Origin: Linanthus parryae
Lineage: Eukaryota > Streptophyta > Magnoliopsida > Ericales > Polemoniaceae
Assembly: GCA_023055425.1 (NCBI GenBank)
Contig: JALGPY010000001.1
Coordinates: 69,496,994-69,560,993 of the forward strand
Direction of reading: 5' to 3'
DNA length: 64,000 bases
Shown here: positions 8,242-19,894 of the stretch, piece by piece
Layout of the letters: the number at the start of each line of letters is the position of its first letter
Numbering within the stretch: position 1 is the stretch's first letter
Program-made: the position numbers and the translations under genes
The notes under the pieces: model-generated
Databases searched by the model: none
The model's input: only the letters and a program-made list of their open reading frames with translations
Told to the model about the DNA's origin: nothing

Positions 8242-10776
8242 CTAATTGGCATAACCAAATGCCTCCATTAGGATTGGATTGTCTATCTGCACTCCCTTCT
8301 CTAGCAGATACTCAATGCAATCCTTGACAAGTTCTTTTTCAACCTCCAAATCCCTTGATAGAATGCCTAATGCTCTGAGTCTTGCCTTCCCCATATGTGG
8401 TTGTCTGTACTTGTTGTTTCATTTAACCTTCGTTACCTCAACCATGGTCATTTGACATGTTAAAAACACATCATCTAATTTCTGATGATCTAGTGCTTCA
8501 AAGGCCATTTGCACTGCTTGATTTAGTTCATCAATGTCATCTGTTTGCATCTATTGCTGCAAGCTTTGAATGAAAAAAAAGAAACCAAGATCATTTACAT
8601 TTAGATCTAGACTTCTTGCTTGCTGATTGACAATGGTTATGTTAAAATCATCACTTTGACAAGCCAATAATAATTTCATATCATCAGAACTAATGTGACA
8701 TTGTGCATTGTCTTGTTGAATGGCTATATTCTTGGGCAAGTTTGGAGGCCAATACCTCTTGATTGAAGGAATAATTTGCGAAAGCATCATGTCCCTCATC
8801 ACATTTCTGTTAATTGAAGCTATTGGCCATTGCTCAATTGTGCATCTTGGTCTGTTAGATGAACTTCTTTGTGTTATATGGTCCTCCACAAAGGGCCATA
8901 TACCTAATTTTCCATCAAATAAGACTTCACCATTTTCGCCATATAGAGGTCTCATAACTGCACACATAAACATGAGTTTTGGAATGAAAGCTTTGTTGAT
9001 GCAAGTACTGTGTGGTGTCTCTTCATCTGGTAGCATAATGTACCTCTCAGTTTTGGATTCAGTGTGAAACCATTTCTCATCTATGATGCAAGAGTAATCC
9101 ATGGTCTTAAACACAATTCTCCCATCTCCATGTACTGTGATCTGTTGCACACACCATTTCAATCTTGCTATTTTGTGTTCTTCTGTCAATTTTGGCTTAA
9201 CTGCACTTGTAGATGATCTCAATTCTCCTTCATTCTTCTTTCTCCAAACCATGCTTGGGGTAAGACCAGAGTGTGCTGCAATCAATTGGCAATGTTATAT
9301 GGGTGGTGTTGTGTAAATGATGAATTACATGAACAGCATTATAATGTGATTGATTGATTCAGTGGTTATGTTGTAGCATTATAATGTGTTCATGATAAAT
9401 AGGTGATGAATAACATGGAAATTATTGTTCTTGGTGCAAACAGTCATGATGAATAACATGAAATGTGTCTCTCATTCATAATATACTCCTGATTTGTGAA
9501 GGCACTAAGTGATGAATTTTGTTCAGATAGTGCACATAATCTGTTGAGTTATTGTTGCAATGATGTGCACACACTATTGTAATTCTCATTGTCTGGTTAT
9601 GGCACCATGTTACATCTATTTCCATGATTCTGATATTAAACGATTGAATACATGAATGGCATGGAGGAATGAGTACCTGCAAGTGTTCTAATTGTCCTCT
9701 TATGTTTCAACTCCATGTCTCTGATGAATTGGATATCAATCTGGATCGCTGGAATTATAGCATTATAATGTGTTCATGATAAATAGGTGATGAATAACAT
9801 GGAAATTATTGTTCTTGGTGCAAACAGTCATGATGAATAACATGAAATGTGTCTCTCATTCATAATATACTCCTGATTTGTGAAGGCACTAAGTGATGAA
9901 TTTTGTTCAGATAGTGCACATAATCTGTTGAGTTATTGTTGCAATGATGTGCACACACTATTGTAATTCTCATTGTCTAGTTATGGCACCATGTTACATC
10001 TATTTCCATGATTCTGATATTAAACGATTGAATACATGAATGGCATGGAGGAATGAGTACCTGCAAGTGTTCTAATTGTCCTCTTATGTTTCAACTCCAT
10101 GTCTCTGATGAATTGGATATCAATCTGGATCGTTGGAATTATAGCATTATAATGTGTTCATGTATTTCATGATAAATAGGTGATGAATAACATGGAAATT
10201 ATTGTTCTTGGTGCAAACAGTCATGATGAATAACATGAAATGTGTCTCTCATTCATAATATACTCCTGATTTGTGAAGGCACTAAGTGATGAATTTTGTT
10301 CTGATAGTGCACATAATTTGTTGAGTTATTGTTGCAATGATGTGAACACACTATTTTAATTCTCATTGTCTAGTTATGGCACCATATTACATCTATTTCA
10401 ATGATTCTGATATTTAAACGATTGAATACATGAATGGCATAGATGAATGAGTACCTGCAAGTGTTCTAATTGTCCTCATATGTTTCAACTCCATGTCTCT
10501 GATGAATTGGATATCAATCTGGATCTTTGGCTTCTTATTGCCATAATACTTTGGCTTCATTTTCATGGTAGCACCATCTTTTTCACATGACTTAAGCTTA
10601 TCCCAGATAGTATAGCATGTCTTTAAACTTACACTCCACTTTGATGCAGCTTGGTCAATTGCACCCTTGTTAAGCTTCATGATTGTGGTGTTTAAGTGTT
10701 GTGTTTTAGAGCTGTTTTGAAGCAAGAAACACTTTATAAATTCCTTCTCTTCTTCATTCAATCTTCTTTTACTCAT
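8242..10776 (-). pseudogene. Mariner-like transposase, two exons, two in-frame stops
   Basis: Exon 1 (10776-10455) starts MSKRRLNEEE and encodes the N-terminal DNA-binding region, ending at CTTGCAG with a GTACTC donor. Exon 2 starts at 9275 after TTGATTGCAG; joining restores frame. It carries the catalytic region: IIDEKWF with the first Asp, IQQDNAQ with the second, and SLDLNVNDLGFF with the third 39 residues later, the DD39D spacing of plant mariner transposases. The frame meets TAG at 8551-8553, continues in the same frame, meets TGA near 8418, and reaches a natural-looking stop at 8244-8242 after ..FGYAN. The protein would cut and paste the element at TA sites; these stops make it inactive or truncated. 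The 1.18-kb intron is inflated by two extra copies of the exon 1 end. Confidence 0.88.
9374..10527. repeat. Three tandem 384-bp units copying an exon end and intron start
   Basis: TAGCATTATAATGTGTTCATG begins at 9374, 9758 and 10142, an exact 384-bp spacing between starts. Each unit includes intron sequence and, on the minus strand, the last part of transposase exon 1 with its splice donor. Unit 3 (highest coordinates) is continuous with the real exon 1; units 1 and 2 are extra copies lying in the intron. The copies differ by only a few bases, with a small insertion in unit 3. Confidence 0.9.
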
Positions 10777-11412
10777 TTCTTAAGTTCTGCTTTTTTTTGC
10801 AGGTAGAATTCTGCACATCAAACACACAAGAAAACATACATGGAGATGAAGAAATGGAGATGCATAGAGGATATGAAGAATGGAGATGCAGAGATGGGAG
10901 ACTGCATCACCTTCTGGGTACTTCAACAATGAAGATGAGAGATGATGAACTATGCCTACATGTTCCAGCTAGTCTTTTCCTTCTTCTGCTCCTTCTTTTA
11001 TGTTTTTCTGGATTTTTATGTGCTGGGTCTTCTCTCAAGAACCCAGTTTTGAGAGGTTTAATTTGTGGTGAATGAAAAGTGTAATAGGGACTGTTAAAAA
11101 GACAACTTGCAAACTGTGAAATTACTTGGAGGGAATGTAAATTTTGGAGGGAGTTATTTCAGATTTAAAAGCATGTTTAATTTGGGTGAGAAATGGTGTT
11201 AAAACAATACACCTGGATTCCACCCACTGCTCTCTGTGAGTCACATGGGTAGAAAGGACATTTAAGTGCCTTTCTTAATCCTTGTGCACAAAAAGTTTTT
11301 GAAGTATCTAGTGAAACGGAGGGAGTACTGTTCTTGGGGCTAATTTGGGAAACGCCACCGCGGTTAGAATTACGGTGAAAAAGTCTGCCATGATTTCAAA
11401 TAAAATGTTATT

Positions 11413-11599
11413 TGTTATGAAATATTATAATGAATATTTTCTAGTAGATTATGAATGACTCTTAGTAGATTATGATTGATTCTTAGGGGATTATGATTGG
11501 ATCCAACACTCTATATAAAAAGTGATTTGGTAGAGAATAAAATTGCTTTTGATATTCCTCCATATACTGTCTCTCTTATGTTGTTCTAAGTTCATAACA
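11413..11599 (+). repeat. 5' LTR of the short-LTR copia element
   Basis: Starts TGTTATGAAATATT and ends GTTCATAACA. TATA box CTCTATATAAAAAG lies near 11511. The following CGTCATCGGTAC resembles an internal-tRNA type primer site rather than the usual TGGTATCAGAG. Confidence 0.92.
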
Positions 11600-11920
11600 C
11601 GTCATCGGTACTTTCGCTCTACCGGAAGAGAAGATCAAAAGACAATGGTACAAATTATTTACTTATTTTATATTGTCAAGAAGAAGATGATCAAACGAAA
11701 AAACTTAATTTTCGATTTTGATTATCTCATGTCTTACTTGTTTCAAAGTTGATTCAAATCAACAATACATCTTTAAATTGTTTACGGTTTATTATTTATA
11801 TCAAAAGAAAAAAAATGGTCTATGCTATGGGTTTTAAAAAAAAAGCTACTCAAACCCTAGACCTCGATCTACAATTAGATCTAGAGAGTGACCAAATACA
11901 ATGTTTACAGGCATGTTTAG

Positions 11921-11958
<38 letters not shown>

Positions 11959-12000
11959 GCTGCTGAAAGCTGCTTGCTAAACCTACTGGCAATAATTCGA

Positions 12001-12107
12001 AAAAAAGGTTGTCAGCCAGAAGAGTCGAACCCAGGCCAAAGGCCACAAGCTGCCACAATGCCTCTATGCAGCACCGAGCGACCGCTGGGCCACCGCGCGC
12101 TTACAGT
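12001..12107 (-). mobile_element. SINE-like tRNA-derived segment 1
   Basis: The minus strand reads GTGGCCCAGCGGTCGC (A-box-like), then about 50 bp later CTGGGTTCGACTCTT (B-box-like). T-arm pairing is poor, so it is not a tRNA gene. A T-rich tract follows on the minus strand. Confidence 0.4.
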
Positions 12108-12147
12108 TACTTGGTTCGTTTATTTTATTTTATTGTCTGTTTCAGCG

Positions 12148-12199
<52 letters not shown>

Positions 12200-12202
<3 letters not shown>

Positions 12203-12290
12203 TGCCGCAGCAGCGAATCGAACCCACGATCACGTGGGTAGATGATTACGGGCACCTAACATGTATTCTGTAACCAGCCGATCTCTCCCC
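12200..12290 (-). mobile_element. SINE-like tRNA-derived segment 2
   Basis: The minus strand contains a B-box-like GTGGGTTCGATTCGC followed by the CT side of the GA repeat. The A box is less clear. It lies in the same orientation as segments 1 and 3. Confidence 0.35.
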
Positions 12291-12375
12291 ACAGTTGTTG
12301 GTGGTAGATGAGTTTGTTTTTTTTTTCTTATCTTACTGTATGTGAAAGAGAAAAAAAGCGCAGCAAACGAAAAAA

Positions 12376-12445
12376 ATATGACTGTCCGAGTTTTGAACTC
12401 GTGACCCAACGCGCACAATCAGAACAAGTATACCACTATAAGAAA
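12376..12445 (-). mobile_element. SINE-like tRNA-derived segment 3
   Basis: The minus strand contains TCACGAGTTCAAAACTCGG, a B-box-like T arm whose stem pairs in four of five positions, followed by T-rich sequence. No convincing acceptor stem exists. Confidence 0.35.
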
Positions 12446-12592
12446 ATAATGCACTTGTTTATTTGTTGTTTTTTTATTTTCTTTTCTTATTTACACAAAT
12501 AACTGCAGTTATATATCTATTTTTGGTTTACCAGTCCCAATACAATTTTTTGGTTATAATTAAGTTTGTCTTATTTTTATTTTAGATTGCCA

Positions 12593-13670
12593 ATGTCAAA
12601 CATCGCGATGCTCGAGTTCACTAGACTTCATATTACTGGAAAAAAATTACTTGTCGTGGACTCTTGATGTTGGATTTCACCTAGACTCAAAAGGTCTTGA
12701 GCATACTATAAAAGCAAACAATACCACGTCCGAAAAGGAGCGCGCCGATTCTTTGATTTTTTGCTCCGCCATATAGATGAGGTTTTTAAAAATGAGTACC
12801 TTACTACTGAGGACCCCTTATCTTATGGAATAATTTAAAAGAGCGCTACGAGCATTTGAAGTCTGTCTTACTCCCCCAGGCTCGTTATGATTGGATACAC
12901 CTGAGGTTTCAGGATTACAATACGGTAAACAGTTATAACTCCGCACTCTTCAAATTTACATCCCTGCTAAAACATTGTGGCGAGAACGTCACTGATGAGC
13001 AATTATTGGGAAAGACATTGTTTACCTTCCATTGCTCGAATATACTCCTGCAACAGCAGTATCGAGAAAAGGGATTCAAAAAATATTCTGAATTGATTTC
13101 TTGTTTATTGGTTGCGGAAAGAAACAATGCCATATTAAAGAAAAATCATGAACAGCGTCCGACTGGCTCGACCCCTCTCCCTGCAGTAAGTAACAACGCA
13201 TTCCCTGAAGCGAATGCAATCGTTTTACGTGGTTAAAATAACCCACGTGGACGTGGACGTGGTCGTAGACATGGTCGCCGTCGTGGACGCGGTAATGGTA
13301 AGAGCAATGTTTGGTACCGTGAGCCTCCACAACAGATGCCCTCCAATATCAACAAAAGAGGAGAACCACCACAAAACAGGGAGAGAAATAATGGTGGGAG
13401 ACATCAGAATTCACAAGCAGTTGCTGAAAAACACCTCCCAAACAGGGACAAAAATGTAACAGATGTGGAACTGATGGCCATTGGGAACATGTTTGTCGTA
13501 CACCACGACACTTGGTTGATCTCTATCAGGATTCCAGAAATGGGAGTGCTACATTTAATGAACCATGATGAGTATGAGCAGCCAATGGATCTAAAAGATT
13601 TTACTGTTGATGACTTTTTTGCTCCTGATCCGCAAGTCGATGGCCTCTTTGGAGAGCCTGATTTTGTTTA
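12593..13670 (+). pseudogene. copia gag (broken)
   Basis: The ATG at 12593 opens a gag of UBN2/copia type, stopped by TGA after about 23 codons and picked up again in other frames, most clearly 12856-13236, where a run rich in SYNSALFKFTS and YREKGFKKYSELISC is typical. A zinc knuckle CNRCGTDGHWEHVC (CX2CX4HX4C) is encoded near 13450-13495 in another frame than its surroundings, showing a frameshift. Product would be the nucleocapsid of the virus-like particle. Confidence 0.8.
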
Positions 13671-13820
13671 GACAACTGATTTAGATTTTTTTAAGTCATT
13701 AGGATGAATAATGTTCTTTGATAAGAACTTCAGACATTGTTATTTCTTTTTAGTAGGATTGAAAGTTTAATATGAGAATTTTCTTTTAATTATCAAATAT
13801 TTCTCTTTTAATTATAGATA

Positions 13821-15078
13821 AAATGATGACTTGTGAAGACACATGCTTGGTGGACAGTGGAACAACTCACACAATTTTGCGTCATAAGAAATAGTTTTTG
13901 CAAATTTCCCCTATTCAAGCATATGTGCACACAATTTCTGGTACATCCAGTTTAATTGAAGGCTCTGGAAGAGCCTCTATCATATTGCCCGGTGGAACAA
14001 CATCCCATTCCAAAGAGGCATTATATTCTAGCAAATCTAGTAGAAATTTGCTGAGTTTTAAAGATATTCGTCAATATGGATACCACATTGAAACTCTTAA
14101 TGAAAATAATGTAGAGTACATGTGTATTACATCCATTGCTTCATGCAAAAAGCATGTATTGGAAAAACTTCCTGCTATATCATCTGGATTGTATCATACA
14201 ATTATCCAAGCAGTTGAAGTCAATGTCGCCATAAAACAAAAAGATCCCACAACTTTTATGCTTTGGCATAATAGGCTTGGGCACCCTGCCGCAATTATGA
14301 TTCGAAGAATAATTGAGAACTCAAGCGGGCATCCACTAAAAGATAAAAAGATTCTTTTGCCAAAAGAATGCCCATGCACCGCTTGTTCTCAAGGAAAATT
14401 CATTGCTAGACCATCACCTATGAAAGTTAGTATCGGATCTCCTAAGTTCTTGGAACGCATTCAAGGAGATATTTGTGGACCAATCAATCCCCCTACTGGT
14501 CCATTTTACTATTTCATGGTACTACTCGATGCCTCTACAAGATGGTCTCATGTATGCCTATTATCATCTCGAAATATGGCATTTGCTCGCCTTTTAGGAA
14601 TGATTATAAGGTTTAGAGCACATTTCCCTGATCATCCCATAAAAACTATACGTCTTGATAATGCTGGTGAATTTACATCGCAATTATTTGACGATTATTG
14701 CATGTCAGTTGGGATACAGGTTGAGCACCGAATCGCGCATGTACACACTCAAAATGGTTTAGCCGAATCTCTTATTAAAAGAATTCAATTAATAGCTAAA
14801 CCATTGTTGATGAAAACAAATTTACCCATTTCGGCATGGGGACATGCTGTTTTACATGCCGCTGAATTAATACGTTTACGCCCCACTATGTATCTTAAAT
14901 ATTCTCCCCCAACAACTTGTGCTTGGACAACCTCCAAATATATCTCATTTACGTGTTTTTGGGTGCGTTGTGCATGTTCCTATTGCACCCCACAACGTAA
15001 CAAGATGGGTCTCCAACGTAGACTTGGTATTTATGTTGTGTTTGATTCTCCATATATTATTAGAATTTGGAACCTTTA
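13821..15078 (+). pseudogene. copia protease and integrase (broken)
   Basis: Protease active-site motif DSGTTHT is encoded near 13854, with a stop soon after. The long frame 13898-15079 contains the rest of the protease, the GAG-pre-integrase HHCC zinc module (HNRLGHP .. CPCTACSQGK) and the integrase core, with the first Asp in GDICGP, the second in LDNAGE and a Glu near NGLAES. A frameshift ends it before the integrase C terminus. Integrase would insert the cDNA copy into host DNA. Confidence 0.87.
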
Positions 15079-15639
15079 ACTGGGGATTTATTCCAAGCTC
15101 GATTTGCAGATTGTCACTTTGACGAATCGATCTACCCGAAATTAGGGGGAGACATGTCGCAGCCTGAAGCTCGACAATCAATTTCTTGGAATTCTCCTTT
15201 GATAACACACTTGGATCATCGAACTAGCCAGTGTGAATTCGAAGTGCAGAGAATCCTTAAATTGCAAAGCATAGCTAACGAAATGCCTGATGCATTCGTT
15301 GATAAAAACAAAGTTATAAAATCGCATATACCGGCTGCGAATTTTCCAGCATGAATTGATGTCCCTGTAGGACAAAATGCGAGCATACAAGCAAATGAAT
15401 CTAGTGCACGCCAAAAGCATGGCAGACCTGTTGGCTCAAAAGATTTGGTTCCTAGAAAAAGGAAGACAAATCAGGCAACTGTGTTGAGTCTTAAAGATTC
15501 CACAAAGACAATTTATGATCCCATTAAAATTGGAGTTCTGATTCCTAAAATGATTGATCTAAATTCAGCCCCTGAAGAGGGCGATATGTACCAGTAAATC
15601 AAGAGATCTCGATCAATTATATATATTCCGGAAAAATAT

Positions 15640-16830
15640 GGGATCGAAATAGTGTTGTCATCGATGACACATTTGTCTTTAACGTTGCACTACATATAAG
15701 TGATGACGATCACGAACCACGGTCAATTGAAGAATGTCGACGTCGTGATGATTGGCCAAAGTGGAAATAGGCTATACAGGCTGAATTAAATTCACTAGAA
15801 AAATGTAAAGTGTTTGGACCGATAGTTCAAACACCTAATGACGTAAAACCCATTGGATTTAAATGGGTTTTTATGCGGAAATGGAATGATAAAAACGAGA
15901 TTACAAGATACAAAGCCCGACTTGTAGCTCAAGGTTTCTCGCAAAGACCAGGCATTGATTATGAAGAAACATATTCGCCTGTGATGGATGCAACTACTTT
16001 CCGATTCATAATAAGTTTGGCAGCATCTGAAAATTTAGATATGCATTTGATGGATGTGGTTACAGCATATCTATATGGTTCACTTGATAGTGACATATAT
16101 ATGAAAGTTCCTGAAGGACTGAAACTGCCAAAAACAAACAAAGCACGTACCACTTATTCTATTAAGCTCCAAAGATCCTTATATGGACTTAAACAATCGG
16201 GACGGATGTGGTACAATCGCTTGAGCGAATACCTATTAAAAGAAATGTTTGTCGACAATCCAATTTGTCCTTGTATCTTCATAAAGAAGTCCACAAATGG
16301 ATTTGCAATAGTGACAATATACGTGGATAACTTGAATATTGTGGGAACTCATGAAGAAATTACCCAAACTGCAAATTATTGAAAAAGGAATTTGAGATGA
16401 AGGATTTGGGAAAGACGATATTTTGTCTCGGTCTACAAATTGAACACTTTCCTGAAGGAATTTTACTTCATCAATAAAATTACATTGAAAAAGTCCTTAA
16501 AAGATTTTGTATGGACAAATCACATCCACTAACCACCCTATGGTGGTTAGGTCGCTTGATGTAAATAAAGATCCTTTCCGTCTTCAAGAGAGTGACGAAG
16601 AACCTCTTGACCGTGAAGTGCCATACCTTAGTGCAATTGGTGCCTTGATGTTTTTGGGAAATTGCACAAGGCCATATATTGCATTTTCTGTCAATCTTTT
16701 GGCTAGATACAGTTCTAACCCTACTCGCAGGTATTGGAAGGGTGTTAAACACATCATGCGATATCTACGTGGCACTACATACTTGGGTCTTTTCTATCCT
16801 CGTGGATCTAATACCTGCCTCATTTGATAT
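15640..16830 (+). pseudogene. copia reverse transcriptase (broken)
   Basis: The frame 15810-16382 holds typical copia RT blocks: [11 protein letters not shown], the first catalytic Asp region MDVVTAYLYG, SLYGLKQSGRMWY, and the second catalytic site, here YVDN instead of YVDD, so one metal-binding Asp is lost. Frameshifts then move the reading to 16507-16827 (palm and connection region). Confidence 0.88.
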
Positions 16831-17322
16831 GCTGATGCTGGATACTTTTCGGACCCACATAAAGCAAGATCTCAAACAGGGTATGTTTTCATTTATGGAT
16901 GAACTGCTATATCATGGTGATCGATGAAGCAAACTATGGTAGCAACATCATCAAACCACTCAGAGATTCTTGCGATCCATGAAGCTAGTAGAGAATGCGT
17001 GTGGCTAAAATCAGTAGTTCAACATGTCAAAGGGTCTTGTGGATTAAATTTCAAAAATGACGGCCCAACAGTGTTATATGAAGATAATGCTGCCTGCATT
17101 GCCCAACTCATGGAAGGCTTCATCAAAGGTAATCGAACTAAACACATATCTCAAAAGTTCTTCTTTACTCATGAGCTTCAAAAGAAGGGGGTTGTTTCCA
17201 TCCAGCAAGTGCGCTCAAGTGAAAATCCAGCAGACTTGTTCACAAAAGCACTACCAGCATCAACATTGAAGTTACATGTTCAAAAATGTGGGATGCGTCA
17301 ACTAAAAGATCTTTTACGTTAA
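16830..17322 (+). pseudogene. copia RNase H (broken)
   Basis: The frame 16924-17322 carries RNase H blocks, including NHSEILAIHEASRECVWL, LYEDNAACI and NRTKHIS, and ends ..ENPADLFTKALP, the usual C-terminal end of copia pol. Its N-terminal part (YADAGY type) is frameshifted just upstream. Confidence 0.85.
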
Positions 17323-17443
17323 TGTATCTTATTATGAGGGGGAGATGTCGTTTTAGCGTTTGTACTCTTTTTCCTTAGTTGCGGTTTTTCCCATTGGGTT
17401 TTACGCGACAAGGTTTTAACGAGGCAGACTAGTAGTGAATATT

Positions 17444-17455
17444 CAAGGGGGAGTG
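17444..17455 (+). other. Polypurine tract
   Basis: TTCAAGGGGGAG directly precedes the 3' LTR and would prime plus-strand synthesis. Confidence 0.8.
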
Positions 17456-17640
17456 TTATGGAATATTATAATGAATATTCACTAGTAGATTATGAATGAC
17501 TCCTAGTAGATTATGATTGACTCTTAGAGGATTATGATTGGCTCCCACACTCTATATAAACAGTGCTTTGGTAGAGAATAAAATTGCTTTTGATATTCCT
17601 CCATATACTGTCTCTCTTCTGTTGTTCTAAGTTCATAACA
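17456..17640 (+). repeat. 3' LTR of the short-LTR copia element
   Basis: TGTTATGGAATATT to TTCATAACA, colinear with the 5' LTR with scattered substitutions; followed by target duplication TTATT. Confidence 0.92.
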
Positions 17641-17645
17641 TTATT

Positions 17646-18507
17646 TAAATATTGCATGAAATTAACTTCTGTGTAAACTTTTTTTGTGTAAAAAAGTTAC
17701 TACAAGTTTAAGATATAATAATTTTATTTTTTATAAAATTATGTGAATTTACAGTGAGAAAGTAAACTGATAAAAATGTATGTCATATATATGTTCTAGT
17801 AAGATAAAGATATTGAAATTTTAAAAATTGCAAGATTAAAATCGGTTGTTGATAAATTACTCAAAAACAAGTTCCGTAAAATTATTTCTCCCTTTGCTTC
17901 TTGAAAACTACTCTGAGACAGCATAAACTGACCGAGAAGTAAAAAAAAATATTTTATACCAAATGCACTAAAAACTACTTCAGTTGTCGGAAAGAAGTTG
18001 TGCTAGAAGTAGGCAACAGAAGCATTACCAAACTGACACTTAAAGGTGCTAATTAGATATGGCAACGGATCGGATCGGCATCGGATCAGCCTATACCAAA
18101 TTCGATTCACATGAATTCGGATCGGATCATATTCGGATTCGGATTTCACCGGATTGGAGTCGGAGTATCCATCAAATCGTGACGGACAACATTTTTATTT
18201 CATCAGACATAAGGTAATTATGAATTACAATCAAAATTAGATTAGTTTTACCTTTACGAGTACAAATTCGTCGACTTTATTCTAACAAAATCATACTTAT
18301 GTAAAATTTGTGACTTTTTAGAGAAAAATTTATGATGTTATCTAAACGAAAGATAGTAAATAATATATTTGTAATTATATTCATCTATATAATAAGATAG
18401 AACGGTGCGGGACCCGCACATATTTTAAAAATACATTTTGAATAATTTAAACCGTTAGATGACCATATATACAATTCATTCCAACATTAGATGAGATTGA
18501 CAGTGCG
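17646..18507. repeat. Non-coding interval with a CGGAT-rich repeat
   Basis: AT-rich and without a gene. From 18055 to about 18180 GGATCGG, ATTCGGAT and similar hexamers recur, beginning ATATGGCAACGGATCGGATCGG, which resembles the subterminal region of hAT-type MITEs. The opposite end was not found. GTGCGGGACCCGCAC near 18406 is a perfect short palindrome. Confidence 0.4.
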
Positions 18508-19880
18508 TGTTGGATTTTGATGCAGGTTACGCAGAGGAATAACAAAATTATTCCTGCTCAAATCCCACCAAGGATCACAGGTAAGTCATCATAACATGAT
18601 AAGGGCATAAAAGATGTGTACCTTAGTTTGGGAGATCACAAAAAGAATAGTGTCTTCGTCTCTATGAATATCCACACCTTGGATTCTTGATTGGATTCCC
18701 TCCCACCGTGTAGTGCTAGCACAGAAGAAAGGAGGATGATCACGCAAAACGAGGCACCACGCCAGCGCCTATGGAGGCCAACGGCAAAGGGGGCGGACGG
18801 GCAAGGGGGCTTCGACCTTCTTGCTTTGTCTCTCTCTCTCTCTTGATTTGTTATGTTCTCTCAATAATGATTTGTGTTGAAAATTAACAAGCTAGAGTTC
18901 CTTTATATGGTAATAACTCTTTATTAACTACATAAAGGCCTCAATACTAATCATCACTTGCAAATTAGTCCTACTAAGTTTGCTTGTGGTTGCGTTATGA
19001 TCATTTTATTAACTAGTCCAACTAATTAATACCTATATCCAATTTAATCCATACGGTGCGTGACCCCATATGTTTCTACTTAGTTGGTAGTAACTACTTA
19101 CTAACATGGAGCGGTGTCTAGCAACACATCCATGCCCCCCAATTAAGAAATAAGTCAATGATCCCGACAAACCTTGTGCCAAATTTTCATTTATTGTGTT
19201 ATCCCTTTGTCTCCATATCCGGATTTGACACGAGACATGTTAGTCACACTTGTACATCCAATCCATAATTTCTCGATCCTGGAAATATGCTTATGCGAGA
19301 AGCTAAAATAAATATCTCCATATTTATTTATCTGAGTCTGGCCAGACATTCAATAAGCACCATCCCTCGAGTGGCCCTTGGATATTTACTCCCATTATGT
19401 GGGAGGGACAAATCCCTTCTACGTCACTACGACCTCTAAGCTTGCTTCCAGTCATGCCCGATAACTATCTTTATAGTTACCCGGTTAAGGCGCAACGTTT
19501 GATAATATCAAAGCACAATATTCCACAACTAGAGTATCTAGTGACTTCAAGTCTAAGGATTACAATATCATTAGCACTACGAGAAGCGATTATGAATTTG
19601 ACATAATCTAATGTATCATTCTCGTTGTGGGTCAATCCAGTATGCCATTACTCTTAATGCATACCCATGTGTTAGACTTGCTATCTCCATATCAATCTAC
19701 ACACATACTATAGTTGATCGTCCTGTTAATCAATATAATGGACTAGGTATATTTAAGATAAACAGCACATTGTATCTGAGGACTTCATTATATTAAATAT
19801 CACAATAAATAATAAATGAATGTTCTAGCCAAACATTGTTCATACTAAATATAGATTGCTCTAGGGCACCTATTCCAACA
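18508..19880 (-). repeat. 3' LTR of element W
   Basis: 1,373 bp. On the minus strand it starts TGTTGGAATAGGTGCCCTAG and ends ..TCAAAATCCAACA. The start resembles Angela/BARE-type LTRs. The polypurine-like tract GTGCAAGTGGGAGAC adjoins it at 19881-19895. Confidence 0.85.
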
Positions 19881-19894
19881 GTCTCCCACTTGCA

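Larger units (their letters stand above)
7130..11325 (-). mobile_element. Mariner-like element (plant MLE), 4.2 kb
   Basis: The left end is CTCCCTCCATTTCACTAGAT and the right end is the inverted CTCCCTCCGTTTCACTAGAT, continuing as inverted repeats for about 47 bp to ..GCACAAGGAT. The CTCCCTCC start is the hallmark of plant mariner/Stowaway elements. The right flank is the expected TA (11326-11327); the left flank is TG (7128-7129), one transition from TA. Inside is a split transposase gene on the minus strand (10776 to 8242). Non-coding parts contain local tandem duplications: about 55 bp at 7466-7576 and three 384-bp units at 9374-10527. Confidence 0.9.
11600..12592 (+). other. Leader with A-tract, GA-repeat and non-coding inserts
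   Basis: No gag coding is present here. It holds a poly(A) tract (about 11920-11951), a (GA)n run (about 12150-12199) and three tRNA-like segments on the minus strand, annotated separately. Frames reading poly-Lys or Arg-Glu repeats across the tracts are artefacts. Confidence 0.7.
11413..17640 (+). mobile_element. Ty1/copia retrotransposon with short LTRs, complete but decayed
   Basis: Two LTRs of 187 and 185 bp begin TGTTATG and end TTCATAACA, flanked by a perfect 5-bp duplication TTATT (11408-11412 and 17641-17645). Domain order is gag, protease, integrase, reverse transcriptase, RNase H, the Ty1/copia order. The coding region is broken by several stops and frameshifts. The LTRs differ at roughly a dozen positions, so insertion is not recent. 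The leader of about 1 kb between LTR and gag is unusually long and holds repeats and SINE-like pieces. Confidence 0.92.

Noticed and set aside
7130..11325. CRISPR-like array from the 384-bp repeats
   Set aside because: Repeat units are long, adjacent with no spacers, and lie in a mariner intron of a plant genome.
12009..12273. Protein-coding frames with long Lys or Arg-Glu runs
   Set aside because: They are translations of a poly(A) tract and a (GA)n repeat in the copia leader.
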